A program made the translations under genes and the position numbers. DNA of 34,581 nt from contig JBBINR010000036.1 in assembly GCA_037443785.1 (NCBI GenBank), positions 1 to 34,581 on the forward strand, read 5' to 3'. Origin of the DNA: JAQUOA01 sp037443785 (GTDB lineage Bacteria > Bacteroidota > Ignavibacteria > UBA10030 > UBA8401). The notes under the pieces were generated by a model. That model was given only the letters and a program-made list of their open reading frames with translations. It ran no database searches and was not told the origin of the DNA. Below are positions 16,212-23,662 of this stretch, piece after piece; the stretch's first letter is position 1, and each line of letters starts with the position of its first letter.

Positions 16212-16603
16212 ACTGGCAAAATCTTTTACAACCAATCGCGCAAATTGCAATCTTTTCGATATTTATTTCTTCATCAATTGAAGTGATCAAAGGAGTATCG
16301 GCAATCGGCATAAAGCAACTGCTACTTGACCTATGGAAAACGCTATGGCACAATGAGGACATGAAATCGGAATCATTTCCGGTATTGAATTTTGCGATCG
16401 CACTTTTGTTTTGTTGGAGTTTCAACATCACACTTATTCAGCGGATATTCGATCTATCAAACTTACCGCATCAAGAACTTGCAAATTTTCTTGACTACTT
16501 CGGCACGGCCAGTGTGACCTATTTGGGGAGCGATCAATTCTTTAAGAGAATTATCGATGCGAAAAAAAGTGCCGATGAAACAATTAAGGGGATAACCTCA
16601 TGA
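16208..16603 (+). CDS. Membrane protein, holin candidate 2
   Basis: 131 residues with hydrophobic segments at about 8-30 (PIAQIAIFSIFISSSIEVIK) and 60-80 (VLNFAIALLFCWSFNITLI) and a less hydrophobic third stretch near 95-108. Position immediately before the amidase, with ATGA overlaps at both ends, makes it the main candidate holin, which would let the endolysin reach the wall. No lipobox or enzyme motif. The short helix rich in Trp and Lys between the segments (WKTLWHNEDMK) probably faces the cytoplasm. No named holin family is recognised. Confidence 0.62.
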   Translation: MNWQNLLQPIAQIAIFSIFISSSIEVIKGVSAIGIKQLLLDLWKTLWHNEDMKSESFPVLNFAIALLFCWSFNITLIQRIFDLSNLPHQELANFLDYFGTASVTYLGSDQFFKRIIDAKKSADETIKGITS

Positions 16604-17265
16604 ACAGCGCACTTGCTATTAACCGGTTATTGCGTTTGCCTGCCGATCAATTCTTTCAAGAAGCCTATCCAAAGAGACAGATCTACATTCATCACACCGT
16701 TGGCGGAAGCGCAGAGAGTTCATTCAATTATTGGAAAGACTCGCCGGAGAAAGTAGGAACGGCATTCATCATCGATCGCGATGGAACGATCTTCGAGACG
16801 TTCGATCCACGGTATTGGTGTCATCATTTAGGACTGCATCACAAACGCAATACGCAGTTAAATCAACAATCGATCGGAATTGAGTTGGCCAGCGAAGGGG
16901 CGTTGACGCGAGATGATGCGGGCATACTCAACGCATTCAATGGGAAGGCAATCTTTAGACAAACATACATCGACAATCAGTTTACATGGCGCGGATATCG
17001 CTACTTCGATTGCTACGAACCAGAGCAAACGAAATCGCTCTACAATCTTGTGCAATATCTCTGCGAACAATTCAGCGTGCCGAAGAAGTGCATTGCGCAA
17101 GAAGACGGGACAATCTACTCGGAGAAGTTTTTCGATTTCAACGGCATACTGGGCCATTGCAATGTGCGAGAAGACAAGACGGACCCGCATCCACGATTCA
17201 GGTTTGATCATTTGCAGGCGTTCTTAAATGGTGCAGAATTAGGACAGGCGGTGCCATTGCCATGA
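16600..17265 (+). CDS. N-acetylmuramoyl-L-alanine amidase endolysin (amidase_2 fold)
   Basis: Cleaves the amide bond between muramic acid and the stem peptide, opening the host wall at lysis. Of 221 residues, about 22-205 are the catalytic domain: QIYIHHTVGG with zinc ligand in His31/His32, GTAFIIDRDGTIFETF, HHLGLHH (75-81), SIGIELASEG (91-100), ILGHCNVR with His186 and KTDPHPRF (193-200). The last motif is KxDPGP-like in relatives; here His197 replaces the Gly, and Asp195 or His197 would be the third ligand. There is no signal peptide, so it needs a holin. It has no separate wall-binding domain. Overlaps by ATGA with both neighbours. Confidence 0.92.
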   Translation: MNSALAINRLLRLPADQFFQEAYPKRQIYIHHTVGGSAESSFNYWKDSPEKVGTAFIIDRDGTIFETFDPRYWCHHLGLHHKRNTQLNQQSIGIELASEGALTRDDAGILNAFNGKAIFRQTYIDNQFTWRGYRYFDCYEPEQTKSLYNLVQYLCEQFSVPKKCIAQEDGTIYSEKFFDFNGILGHCNVREDKTDPHPRFRFDHLQAFLNGAELGQAVPLP

Positions 17266-17825
17266 AAGATGTTTCACTCCTCATAATGCTTATTGTTGGT
17301 GTTATTTTTGCGCTATTATTTTTCAACGAGAAATCGAAACGCAATCCTTCGGCAATAATTCGCGATACCATCTGGGTTATGGACACGATCCGACCGAAGC
17401 AGCCAAAGCCGGTGATTATTCCGGGTGAGCGCGATACCATTACAGCAATCGATTGGGCGGTAATGGATTCGATAAAAAAAATCTATGGCGATTCAATTGC
17501 ATCATATCTTGCAGAAAAATTCAATCTTGTATATGAAGATACACTGCAAAAAATGAGCGTGAAGGTTAGTCCGTTGTTGAAGTCAGCTCTCTTTTCTCCA
17601 TTCTACAAACCGATCCGATTTATGCGTCCGGAGATAAAGGAAACGCAAATCATTCAAAAGCGGTCATGGTTTGAAGCGTATCTTGGTGCGGGATATCGAA
17701 AAGCCGATTCATCACAAGTTTATTTTTTTCTTGATGCAAATTTCAATGTGAGCGACAATTTTACATTCACGTCGCGCCTTTCCAATGAAGCAATCGGCGC
17801 GGAATTGCGGTATAAAATATACTAA
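17262..17825 (+). CDS. Spanin-like lysis protein with beta-barrel-like C-terminus
   Basis: 187 residues directly after the endolysin, the usual slot for spanins that breach the outer membrane. An N-terminal membrane segment (5-22, SLLIMLIVGVIFALLFF) is followed by basic residues, a Pro-rich stretch, a helix (about 65-105), and from about 135 strands such as FEAYLGAGYRK, VYFFLDANFNV, FTFTSRLSN and a final AELRYKIY. Alternating aromatic strands and an aromatic C-terminal residue look like the end of an outer-membrane protein. So it could span from inner to outer membrane as one protein. There is no lipobox. Function is inference from place and shape. Confidence 0.55.
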   Translation: MKDVSLLIMLIVGVIFALLFFNEKSKRNPSAIIRDTIWVMDTIRPKQPKPVIIPGERDTITAIDWAVMDSIKKIYGDSIASYLAEKFNLVYEDTLQKMSVKVSPLLKSALFSPFYKPIRFMRPEIKETQIIQKRSWFEAYLGAGYRKADSSQVYFFLDANFNVSDNFTFTSRLSNEAIGAELRYKIY

Positions 17826-17903
17826 TCACGCCGAACATCCCGCACTAACGACCTACCGGAAACACAAACGAAAGCGCAATGCTACTGACGACGACATGCA
17901 CAC

Positions 17904-17941
17904 ACATCCCGATGAAGAAGCCATCGGGATGTTGTTTTTTT
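17904..17941 (+). terminator. Terminator of the late phage transcript
   Basis: ACATCCCGATG (17904-17914) pairs perfectly with CATCGGGATGT (17922-17932), 11 bp with a 7-nt loop, then G and seven T. It closes the lysis cassette 78 nt after the last stop. Confidence 0.9.
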
Positions 17942-17949
17942 GCAAAAAG

Positions 17950-18007
17950 GTGTGCCGTAAAGTGTGCCGCCATGTGCGTCTTTAGCGCGTTTAGCGTGTT
18001 TAGCATG
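17950..18007. repeat. Short direct repeats beside attR (possible integrase arm sites)
   Basis: GTGTGCCG occurs at 17950-17957 and 17962-17969 (12-nt spacing, with a partial third, ATGTGCG, at 17972-17978). Then three 9-nt units: TTTAGCGCG (17981), TTTAGCGTG (17990), TTTAGCATG (17999-18007). Direct repeats 50-110 nt from the tRNA core fit tyrosine integrase or Xis arm sites, but no protein is known here. The rest of the 17826-18294 gap holds the late terminator, attR with its terminator, and a weak promoter candidate; no gene is seen in it. Confidence 0.45.
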
Positions 18008-18061
18008 GGTGTGAATAGCTGAAATCAGGAAATTTTAGTATATTCACAAAAAAGTATCTCA

Positions 18062-18103
18062 CTTTTAAGCAGAGGGTCGATGGTTCGAGACCATCCGCGA
18101 TCA
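18062..18103 (+). other. attR: 3' half of tRNA-Lys(UUU)
   Basis: From 18062: anticodon loop CTTTTAA (anticodon TTT at 18064-18066), 3' anticodon stem GCAGA, variable loop GGGTC, T stem GATGG, T loop TTCGAGA, T stem CCATC, 3' acceptor CGCGATC and discriminator A at 18103. No CCA is encoded. Upstream sequence lacks D arm and acceptor, and the bases before the loop pair with only three of five positions of GCAGA, so identity with the tRNA should begin near 18062. This is the crossover core of about 42 bp; the complete tRNA should stand at the left end of the prophage. Confidence 0.88.
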
Positions 18104-18105
18104 CA

Positions 18106-18138
18106 AATAATCCCCGCAAATGCGGGGATTATTTTTTT
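18106..18138 (+). terminator. Terminator of the tRNA-Lys locus
   Basis: AATAATCCCCGC and GCGGGGATTATT form a 12-bp stem with loop AAAT, followed by more T. It begins 3 nt after the discriminator base. It was probably the tRNA's own terminator before the phage inserted. Confidence 0.88.
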
Positions 18139-18236
18139 AAACACTTCTTATTCTCAAATTCAAACTAATTTTGAGAAAGACGTGTTTGTCTGTTTTTCTC
18201 TTTTTCCCAAATCTCACAACTTGATTAATATCCCCG

Positions 18237-18264
18237 TTGATTTTGCATGAAATTCTGGTAGATT
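18237..18264 (+). promoter_or_regulatory. Weak promoter candidate before the acyl-CoA synthetase
   Basis: TTGATT (18237-18242), a 16-nt spacer and TAGATT (18259-18264), about 30 nt before the ATG at 18295. The match is modest and the host's promoter type is uncertain. Confidence 0.3.
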
Positions 18265-18294
18265 GAACCAACCTTTAATAACTTCAAGTTACTT

Positions 18295-20211
18295 ATGGAA
18301 ACCAGACACCGAACCCTTCCACACTTGTTTGAAGAAAGTGTAAAAAAATTTCCAAATAATGTTTTGTTGTGGGAAAAAAAGCGAGAATCTTATCAGGGAA
18401 CGACGTATGCTGAAATATCAAATCTTGTGCATTTTTGTGCAGCCGGATTAATGACTCTTGGAATTCAAAAAGGAGATAGAATTGCGTTAATTTCAGAAGG
18501 AAGAAATGACTGGGTTGTATCGGAGCTTGGAATTCTTTTTACCGGTGCGATTGATGTTCCTGTCTCGGTAAAAGTCGACGAGCTTTCTGATCTTAAATTT
18601 CGGCTTTCCCATTCCGGGAGTAAAATGGTGATTGTGTCCGGCGGACATGCAAATAAAGTTCGGTCGATAAAAAATGATCTTCCCGTACTTGAAAAAATAA
18701 TTATTCTTGATGGTGAGACGCAGAGCGGTGATGAAGTGACGTTCGATTCCGTGCTTATGAGCGGGAAAGAATTTCTTAAAACACATGTCCATGAATTCGA
18801 AGCACGATGGAAATCTGTAAGCGAACATGATGCTGCCAATATCTGCTATACTTCAGGAACAACTGCCGATCCCAAAGGAATCATTTTGTCACACCGAAAT
18901 TATACGGCAAATGTTGAGCAAGCGTCGGCATTACTGCTAATCCCACAGCACTATTGCTCTTTACTCATTTTGCCATGGGACCATTGTTTTGCTCATACCG
19001 CCGGAATTTATACCCTTATGAAAAATGGGGCGAGTATGGCATCAGTGCAGGTTGGTAAAACAGCGCTGGAAACTTTGAAAAATGTGCCGCTGAATATTAA
19101 AGAGATCAAACCGATCTTTTTATTAAGCGTTCCTGCATTGGCAAAAAATTTTCGAAAGAATATCGAAAAAGGCATTCATGAAAAAGGTGAGAAAATAGAA
19201 AAATTATTTGGGAAAGCACTCTCGCTGGCATATAAAATCAACGGAATCGGATGGGATAAAGGGAAGAATGCGACCCTGATTGAAAAATTTCAATATCGGT
19301 TATTCGATACTTTGATTTTTAAAAAAATTCGTCAGGGATTTGGCGGGCGATTAGAATTTTTTATCGGTGGAGGAGCATTGTTGGATATCGATCTCCAGCG
19401 ATTTTTTTACGCAATTGGAATTCCAATGTATCAAGGATATGGACTTTCTGAAGCAGCTCCTGTTATTTCCGCCAATGTTCCTCAGCGGCATAAGCTTGGT
19501 TCTTCAGGTTCAATTGTTCCAGATCTTGAAGTGAAAATTTGTGATGAACATGGAACATCATTACCCGTCGGTCAACAAGGCGAAATTGTTGTGAAGGGTG
19601 AAAACGTAATGCTCGGCTATTGGAAAAATGAAAAAGCCACAAATGAAACAATTAGGAATGGATGGCTTTTTACCGGCGATCTCGGGTATATGGATGAAGA
19701 CAATTTTTTATATGTGCTTGGAAGAGAAAAAAGCTTGCTGATAGGGCATGACGGTGAAAAGTATAGTCCGGAAGGAATCGAAGAAACATTGGTTGAGAAC
19801 ACACAGTTTATAGAACAGGTAATGCTGTATAATAACCAATCGCAATATACTGTAGCGTTAGTTGTGCCGAACAAAGAAAAAATTCTTTCCTATCTGCTGC
19901 TGCAAAAGTTGTCGGTTCACTCAAACCAAGGACAAGAGGCAATTCTTCGTGCTCTTGAAGCAGAAATCTCTGAATATAAACCTGGAGGAAGATTTTCAGG
20001 TGAGTTTCCGGATCGATGGATTCCTTCGGCAATAGCTGTTTTGGGAGAAAGCTTTACGGAGCAAAATCATTTTTTGAACAGTACGCTGAAAATGGTAAGA
20101 GGAAAAATTGTTGCCTTTTATAAAGACAGAATTGATTTTCTCTTTACAGCTGAAGGGAAAGATGTTTGCAATCATCTAAATAAAACTATTATTAAAAGAA
20201 TGGTCGAATAA
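18295..20211 (+). CDS. Long-chain acyl-CoA synthetase (AMP-forming)
   Basis: Activates a fatty acid with ATP to the acyl-adenylate and then the CoA ester, for lipid synthesis or beta-oxidation. 638 residues, normal for the long-chain group. ICYTSGTTADPKGIILSHRN near 183-202 is the AMP-binding P-loop motif; GYGLSEAAPVIS near 380 is the A5 region; GWLFTGDLGYMDEDNFLYVL near 455-475 and GREKSLLIGHDGEKYSPEGI are the motifs that bind adenosine and form the hinge; a short C-terminal domain follows. Substrate cannot be read from sequence, and a plant/bacterial long-chain type is the best guess. No Shine-Dalgarno precedes ATG 18295. Followed after 2 nt by a small membrane protein. Confidence 0.9.
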   Translation: METRHRTLPHLFEESVKKFPNNVLLWEKKRESYQGTTYAEISNLVHFCAAGLMTLGIQKGDRIALISEGRNDWVVSELGILFTGAIDVPVSVKVDELSDLKFRLSHSGSKMVIVSGGHANKVRSIKNDLPVLEKIIILDGETQSGDEVTFDSVLMSGKEFLKTHVHEFEARWKSVSEHDAANICYTSGTTADPKGIILSHRNYTANVEQASALLLIPQHYCSLLILPWDHCFAHTAGIYTLMKNGASMASVQVGKTALETLKNVPLNIKEIKPIFLLSVPALAKNFRKNIEKGIHEKGEKIEKLFGKALSLAYKINGIGWDKGKNATLIEKFQYRLFDTLIFKKIRQGFGGRLEFFIGGGALLDIDLQRFFYAIGIPMYQGYGLSEAAPVISANVPQRHKLGSSGSIVPDLEVKICDEHGTSLPVGQQGEIVVKGENVMLGYWKNEKATNETIRNGWLFTGDLGYMDEDNFLYVLGREKSLLIGHDGEKYSPEGIEETLVENTQFIEQVMLYNNQSQYTVALVVPNKEKILSYLLLQKLSVHSNQGQEAILRALEAEISEYKPGGRFSGEFPDRWIPSAIAVLGESFTEQNHFLNSTLKMVRGKIVAFYKDRIDFLFTAEGKDVCNHLNKTIIKRMVE

Positions 20212-20213
20212 CT

Positions 20214-20504
20214 ATGGAAAATCTTATTGATGCGATTCTTTCAAATCAGTTGTACTTAATAATAACTGCAGGTTTGGTTATTGCGTTAATTTTTTTTGTT
20301 ATAAAAAAAATGATCAAACTGCTTCTTTATGCTTCTATTGTTCTGATTGCGTTTTTAGGATATTTAATTTATAGTGAAAAGCCCGTTACATCCGTTGTCG
20401 TTCCGGCTCAAAAAGCAGTTGAAAAAGCGGAGCAAACTATAAACGAAAAAAATAAAGAACTTCAAGAAGTAAAGAAAAAAGTAGAGAAAGAATTGAAAAA
20501 ATAG
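20214..20504 (+). CDS. Small membrane protein with coiled-coil tail
   Basis: 96 residues. Two membrane segments (about 13-30, LYLIITAGLVIALIFFVIKK, and 35-52, LLLYASIVLIAFLGYLIY), then a Lys/Glu-rich helix (about 62-96) likely to form a coiled coil. It starts 2 nt after the acyl-CoA synthetase stop and is probably in the same operon. No family is recognised. A small membrane scaffold for the synthetase is possible but unsupported. Confidence 0.7.
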   Translation: MENLIDAILSNQLYLIITAGLVIALIFFVIKKMIKLLLYASIVLIAFLGYLIYSEKPVTSVVVPAQKAVEKAEQTINEKNKELQEVKKKVEKELKK

Positions 20505-20592
20505 CGATTGAAATTTTGATAACATCAAACGGTGTTTTATCGTATAGAAAAAATTTTTGAATTCTAAAATTAATGGCGTTGGTAAAACAAAA

Positions 20593-20618
20593 AAAGCCGC
20601 GAAATATTCCGCGGCTTT
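20593..20618 (-). terminator. Terminator, mainly for the Pit operon
   Basis: AAAGCCGCG and CGCGGCTTT form a 9-bp stem with an 8-nt loop. Read on the - strand it is followed by a T-rich run (TTTTTTTGTTTT), 20 nt after the Pit stop. On the + strand only a short T-run follows, so it may also weakly stop the acyl-CoA synthetase transcript. Confidence 0.85.
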
Positions 20619-20637
20619 CGTTTGTAAAAACGATTTG

Positions 20638-21666
20638 TTATTTGAAAAGAGTAACAATCCAATAAGACAATACGCCAATTACTGCTGAAGCAGGGATTGT
20701 AAGAATCCATGCTGCAACAATATTTCCCGCGACGCCCCAGCGCACTGCTGATGCTCGTTTCGTCGCCCCAACACCCATAATTGCACCACTGATAACATGT
20801 GTCGTACTGACCGAGATACCGTTGAATGCCGTAACAAGAAGCGTAATGGCTCCTGACGCTTCAGCTGCAAATCCGCCGGAAGGCTTTAACTTTGTGATTT
20901 TTTGTCCCATCGTTTTTACAATTCGCCATCCGCCGAATAATGTGCCGAGAGCAATCGCAGAATGTGATAGGAAAATTACCCACACCGGAACTTGGAATGT
21001 TTGGACTTGCAGGAAATCTGGAAGTCCAGCAACTTTAGCTGCTGTTGCAGTAACAAGAAGGGAGGTAATAATACCCATCGTTTTTTGAGCATCGTTTGTG
21101 CCGTGTCCGAGACTGTACGCCGCCGCAGAAAGCAACTGCATTTTCCGAAATGTGTTATTGATTTTTGAAGAAGGTCGTCTATGATAAATCCACATCAATG
21201 CCGTCATGATAATAAAAGCCATAACTAATCCTAACATCGGTGCAACGGCAATAAAAATAAGTGTGTTTGTCCAACCGCTATAAATTACGGCATTGAAACC
21301 GGCCTTTGCAATTGCCGCACCAGCATAACCACCCATTAATGCGTGTGATGAACTCGCAGGAAGTCCGTAATACCATGTGATGAGATTCCAGGCAATTGCT
21401 CCAAGAAGTCCGGCAAGAATTACCCATTCATCAATCAGCGTAATATCAATCAATCCTTTACCGATTGTTTTTGCAATATGAACATCGAACAAGAATGCGG
21501 CGACAAGATTAAAAAAAGCTGCCCAGACGACTGCTTTCCGCGGAGTTAATACTCTGGTCGAAACAATTGTTGCAATTGAATTTGCGGAATCGTGAAATCC
21601 GTTAAGGAAGTCAAAGACAAGCGCTACGAAAATGATGAAAAAAACAAGTGATAGCATAAGCGTCAC
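20638..21666 (-). CDS. pit: Inorganic phosphate transporter, Pit family
   Basis: Low-affinity uptake of phosphate (as metal-phosphate) with protons across the inner membrane. 342 residues with about ten hydrophobic segments. The two inverted PiT signature regions are both present: GFHDSANSIATIVSTRVL (23-40) and LGHGTNDAQKTMGI (186-199). GLPASSSHALMGG (101-113) and VSTTHVISGAIMGVG near 285 are the paired helix-loop motifs that line the pore. Its start overlaps the stop of the DUF47 partner by 4 nt. It ends at the 20593-20618 terminator and faces the acyl-CoA synthetase operon. Confidence 0.94.
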   Translation of the reverse strand: MTLMLSLVFFIIFVALVFDFLNGFHDSANSIATIVSTRVLTPRKAVVWAAFFNLVAAFLFDVHIAKTIGKGLIDITLIDEWVILAGLLGAIAWNLITWYYGLPASSSHALMGGYAGAAIAKAGFNAVIYSGWTNTLIFIAVAPMLGLVMAFIIMTALMWIYHRRPSSKINNTFRKMQLLSAAAYSLGHGTNDAQKTMGIITSLLVTATAAKVAGLPDFLQVQTFQVPVWVIFLSHSAIALGTLFGGWRIVKTMGQKITKLKPSGGFAAEASGAITLLVTAFNGISVSTTHVISGAIMGVGATKRASAVRWGVAGNIVAAWILTIPASAVIGVLSYWIVTLFK

Positions 21667-22307
21667 GCATTTTTAATGAGAATTGACTCGAGCACATTTG
21701 CGACATCTTCGCATTTGTCTGTGGCTGTTTCCAACGAAACGAGAACTTCTTTCGCCTTGATCAGTTCTTTTGCATCGTCTTCATTCTCAAATAATTCTGC
21801 AATGGCCAGATTAAAGATATCATCGGCATCATTTTCATATTGATTTACTTTTTGAAGAATTTTATTTAACTCTTCGGCCTTACGCGAATCGCTGAGAATT
21901 GCAATTCCCCGCTGGATTTCGAGAGAAGACTGATAAATGATATCAGTGAGTTTTTGTATATCGGTCGAATTTTTTTGGATCTTATATAAATGAAATCTAT
22001 TGGCGCTTCCATGAATGTAATCAATGACATCATCCATGCTTGACGCGAGTTTATAAATGTCTTCACGGTCAAACGGAGTTACAAATGTGCTGTTCATTTC
22101 CGTAAAAATACTGTGCGTAATATTATCGCCGGCATGTTCAATATTATTGATAGCATCGATAACTGGCTGGCGTTCGCTTTTTCCCAAACTTGGAAGGGTG
22201 CGAAGAGTTTCAGCTGCTTCTACCATTGTTTTAGCGAGGTTATTGAACATGACAAAAAAATGTTCATCATGGGGAAGCAATGCCTGGATTAGTCTATCAA
22301 GTTTCAT
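21663..22307 (-). CDS. PhoU-like (DUF47) Pit accessory protein
   Basis: 214-residue all-helical protein of the DUF47 family that accompanies Pit transporters and is thought to modulate phosphate uptake. Features: IQALLPHDEHFFVMFNNLAK at the N-terminus, INNIEHAGDNITHSIFTEMN, TPFDREDIYKLASSMDDVID near 86-105 and YENDADDIFNLAIAELFENE. E-x3-D and D-x2-D spacings, as in the metal-binding helices of PhoU relatives, are visible. It is cotranscribed with pit (4-nt overlap) and is the first gene of the operon. The promoter should lie in the 168-nt gap shared with the divergent epimerase gene. Confidence 0.9.
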   Translation of the reverse strand: MKLDRLIQALLPHDEHFFVMFNNLAKTMVEAAETLRTLPSLGKSERQPVIDAINNIEHAGDNITHSIFTEMNSTFVTPFDREDIYKLASSMDDVIDYIHGSANRFHLYKIQKNSTDIQKLTDIIYQSSLEIQRGIAILSDSRKAEELNKILQKVNQYENDADDIFNLAIAELFENEDDAKELIKAKEVLVSLETATDKCEDVANVLESILIKNA

Positions 22308-22475
22308 AATCGTATCATCTTTCTGTTGTTGGCGAATTCATACTGGGCACAAACATACCGAACAATGGGTAAAAAAGAAAGGATTTCCAATGTTAAGAAA
22401 TTATTATCAATTTGAAATCTCGAAAAATTGTTATACTTTTTCGATGCACATGATGATTTCATTATGGAGAATTTT

Positions 22476-23612
22476 ATGAGTACTTCCCGCCGTTCATTCT
22501 TTAAAAAATCTGCGATTGCACTTGGATCATCGGCATTTGTCGCTTCCAAAGCATCGGCATTCTCTTTGTTTAATATTAATTCCAAATCGAATAAAACGAT
22601 GAAACTTGCGTTCCGTCCGTACACCTTGGAATTAAAACACCGATTTACCGTTGCGGAGGCAAGCCGAACAGTAACGCCTGCCGTGCTCACGGAAATTGAA
22701 TATGATGGTGTTGTTGGATACGGTGAGGCATCGCTCCCTCCGTATTTAAGTGACTCTCAAGAAAGTGTGACAGAATTTCTCAAGCATGTTGATCTTTCAA
22801 AATACGATAGTCCATTCGATCTCGAAGATATTTTATTAGATATCGACCATATGAGATTTTATAACACCGCTGCAAAAGCTGCGGTTGATATTGCGCTGCA
22901 TGACCTTGTTGGGAAATTAATGAATCAACCATGGTATAACATCTGGGGGTATGATAAAGAAAAAACGCCTACGACAACATTTACTATTGGAATTGATAAA
23001 GCCGACGTCGTAAAAGAAAAAACAAAAGAAGCGAAAGGATTTAAAATTCTTAAAGTGAAGCTGGGAAAAGATAACGACAGGGAAATGATTGAAAGTGTGC
23101 GGGCAATTACCGATGTACCGCTCACTGCCGATCCAAACCAAGGATGGAAAGACAAACATTACGCACTTGATATGATTCATTGGTTGAAAGAGCAAGGCGT
23201 TGTGTATGTTGAGCAACCGATGGCGAAAGAACGATTAGAAGATCACGCATGGCTTACCGAACGGTCTCCATTGCCGATTCTCGCGGATGAAAGTTGTCAG
23301 AGACTTTCGGACATGAATATTATCAAGGGAGCGTATAGCGGAATCGTCATCAAATTAATGAAGTGTACTGGTTTGCGCGAAGCCCACAAAATGATTGATC
23401 TTGCTCGTGCATACAATCTTAAGATTATGTTCGGTTGCATGACAGAAACATCATGCGGGATATCAGCGGCATCGCAACTTTCGCCAGTTGTCGACTGGGC
23501 AGATTTGGATGGAAATTTATTAATTACCAATGATCCCTTTAAAGGAACAACGGTGGTCGATGGGAAATTGACGTTAACAGACCTTCCGGGAATTGGAATA
23601 AAAAAGATTTGA
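22476..23612 (+). CDS. Tat-exported L-Ala-D/L-Glu-type dipeptide epimerase
   Basis: Enolase superfamily (MLE subgroup) enzyme that epimerises the second residue of dipeptides such as L-Ala-D-Glu from murein. 378 residues from ATG 22476 (TGGAGA at 22465-22470). Residues 4-28 are a Tat signal: SRRSFFKK, hydrophobic stretch, cleavage near ASA-FS. Catalytic set: KVK (193-195), metal ligands Asp219 (ADPNQGW), Glu246 (VEQPM) and Asp271 (LADES), and Lys293 (IVIKLMK). DLDG at 343-346, with NDPF after it, is the substrate amino-group binding motif of dipeptide epimerases. Export would place it in the periplasm, unlike the cytoplasmic enzymes of E. coli and B. subtilis. Stands alone, divergent from the Pit operon. 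Confidence 0.88.
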   Translation: MSTSRRSFFKKSAIALGSSAFVASKASAFSLFNINSKSNKTMKLAFRPYTLELKHRFTVAEASRTVTPAVLTEIEYDGVVGYGEASLPPYLSDSQESVTEFLKHVDLSKYDSPFDLEDILLDIDHMRFYNTAAKAAVDIALHDLVGKLMNQPWYNIWGYDKEKTPTTTFTIGIDKADVVKEKTKEAKGFKILKVKLGKDNDREMIESVRAITDVPLTADPNQGWKDKHYALDMIHWLKEQGVVYVEQPMAKERLEDHAWLTERSPLPILADESCQRLSDMNIIKGAYSGIVIKLMKCTGLREAHKMIDLARAYNLKIMFGCMTETSCGISAASQLSPVVDWADLDGNLLITNDPFKGTTVVDGKLTLTDLPGIGIKKI

Positions 23613-23662
23613 TCGTGAGAGGGTGCGTGTTATGCTTGGGTGTGCGGGCGGGCATCTTTTAG

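Larger units (their letters stand above)
1..18103 (+). mobile_element. Prophage (right part), lambda-like siphovirus integrated in a tRNA-Lys gene
   Basis: A continuous + strand block of virion and lysis genes in the order expected for a lambda-like siphovirus: gpW-like joiner, portal, protease and capsid, FII-like attachment protein, tail terminator, tube, G/GT chaperones, gpZ, tape measure, tail tip, fibre, holin-like proteins, amidase, spanin-like protein. It stops at a tRNA 3' half (18062-18103) that serves as attR; household genes begin after it. The left end, including terminase large subunit, integrase, lysogeny control and attL, lies outside the window. No structural gene seen here is visibly broken, so the prophage may be intact, but that cannot be judged from this part alone. 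Confidence 0.93.

Noticed and set aside
17785..17985. Short + strand ORF after the spanin-like gene
   Set aside because: It contains the strong late terminator hairpin, has no ribosome site and its product is low-complexity and basic.
18020..18061. 5' half of the tRNA at attR (complete tRNA gene)
   Set aside because: No acceptor, D arm or pairing 5' anticodon stem is present; only the 3' half remains here.
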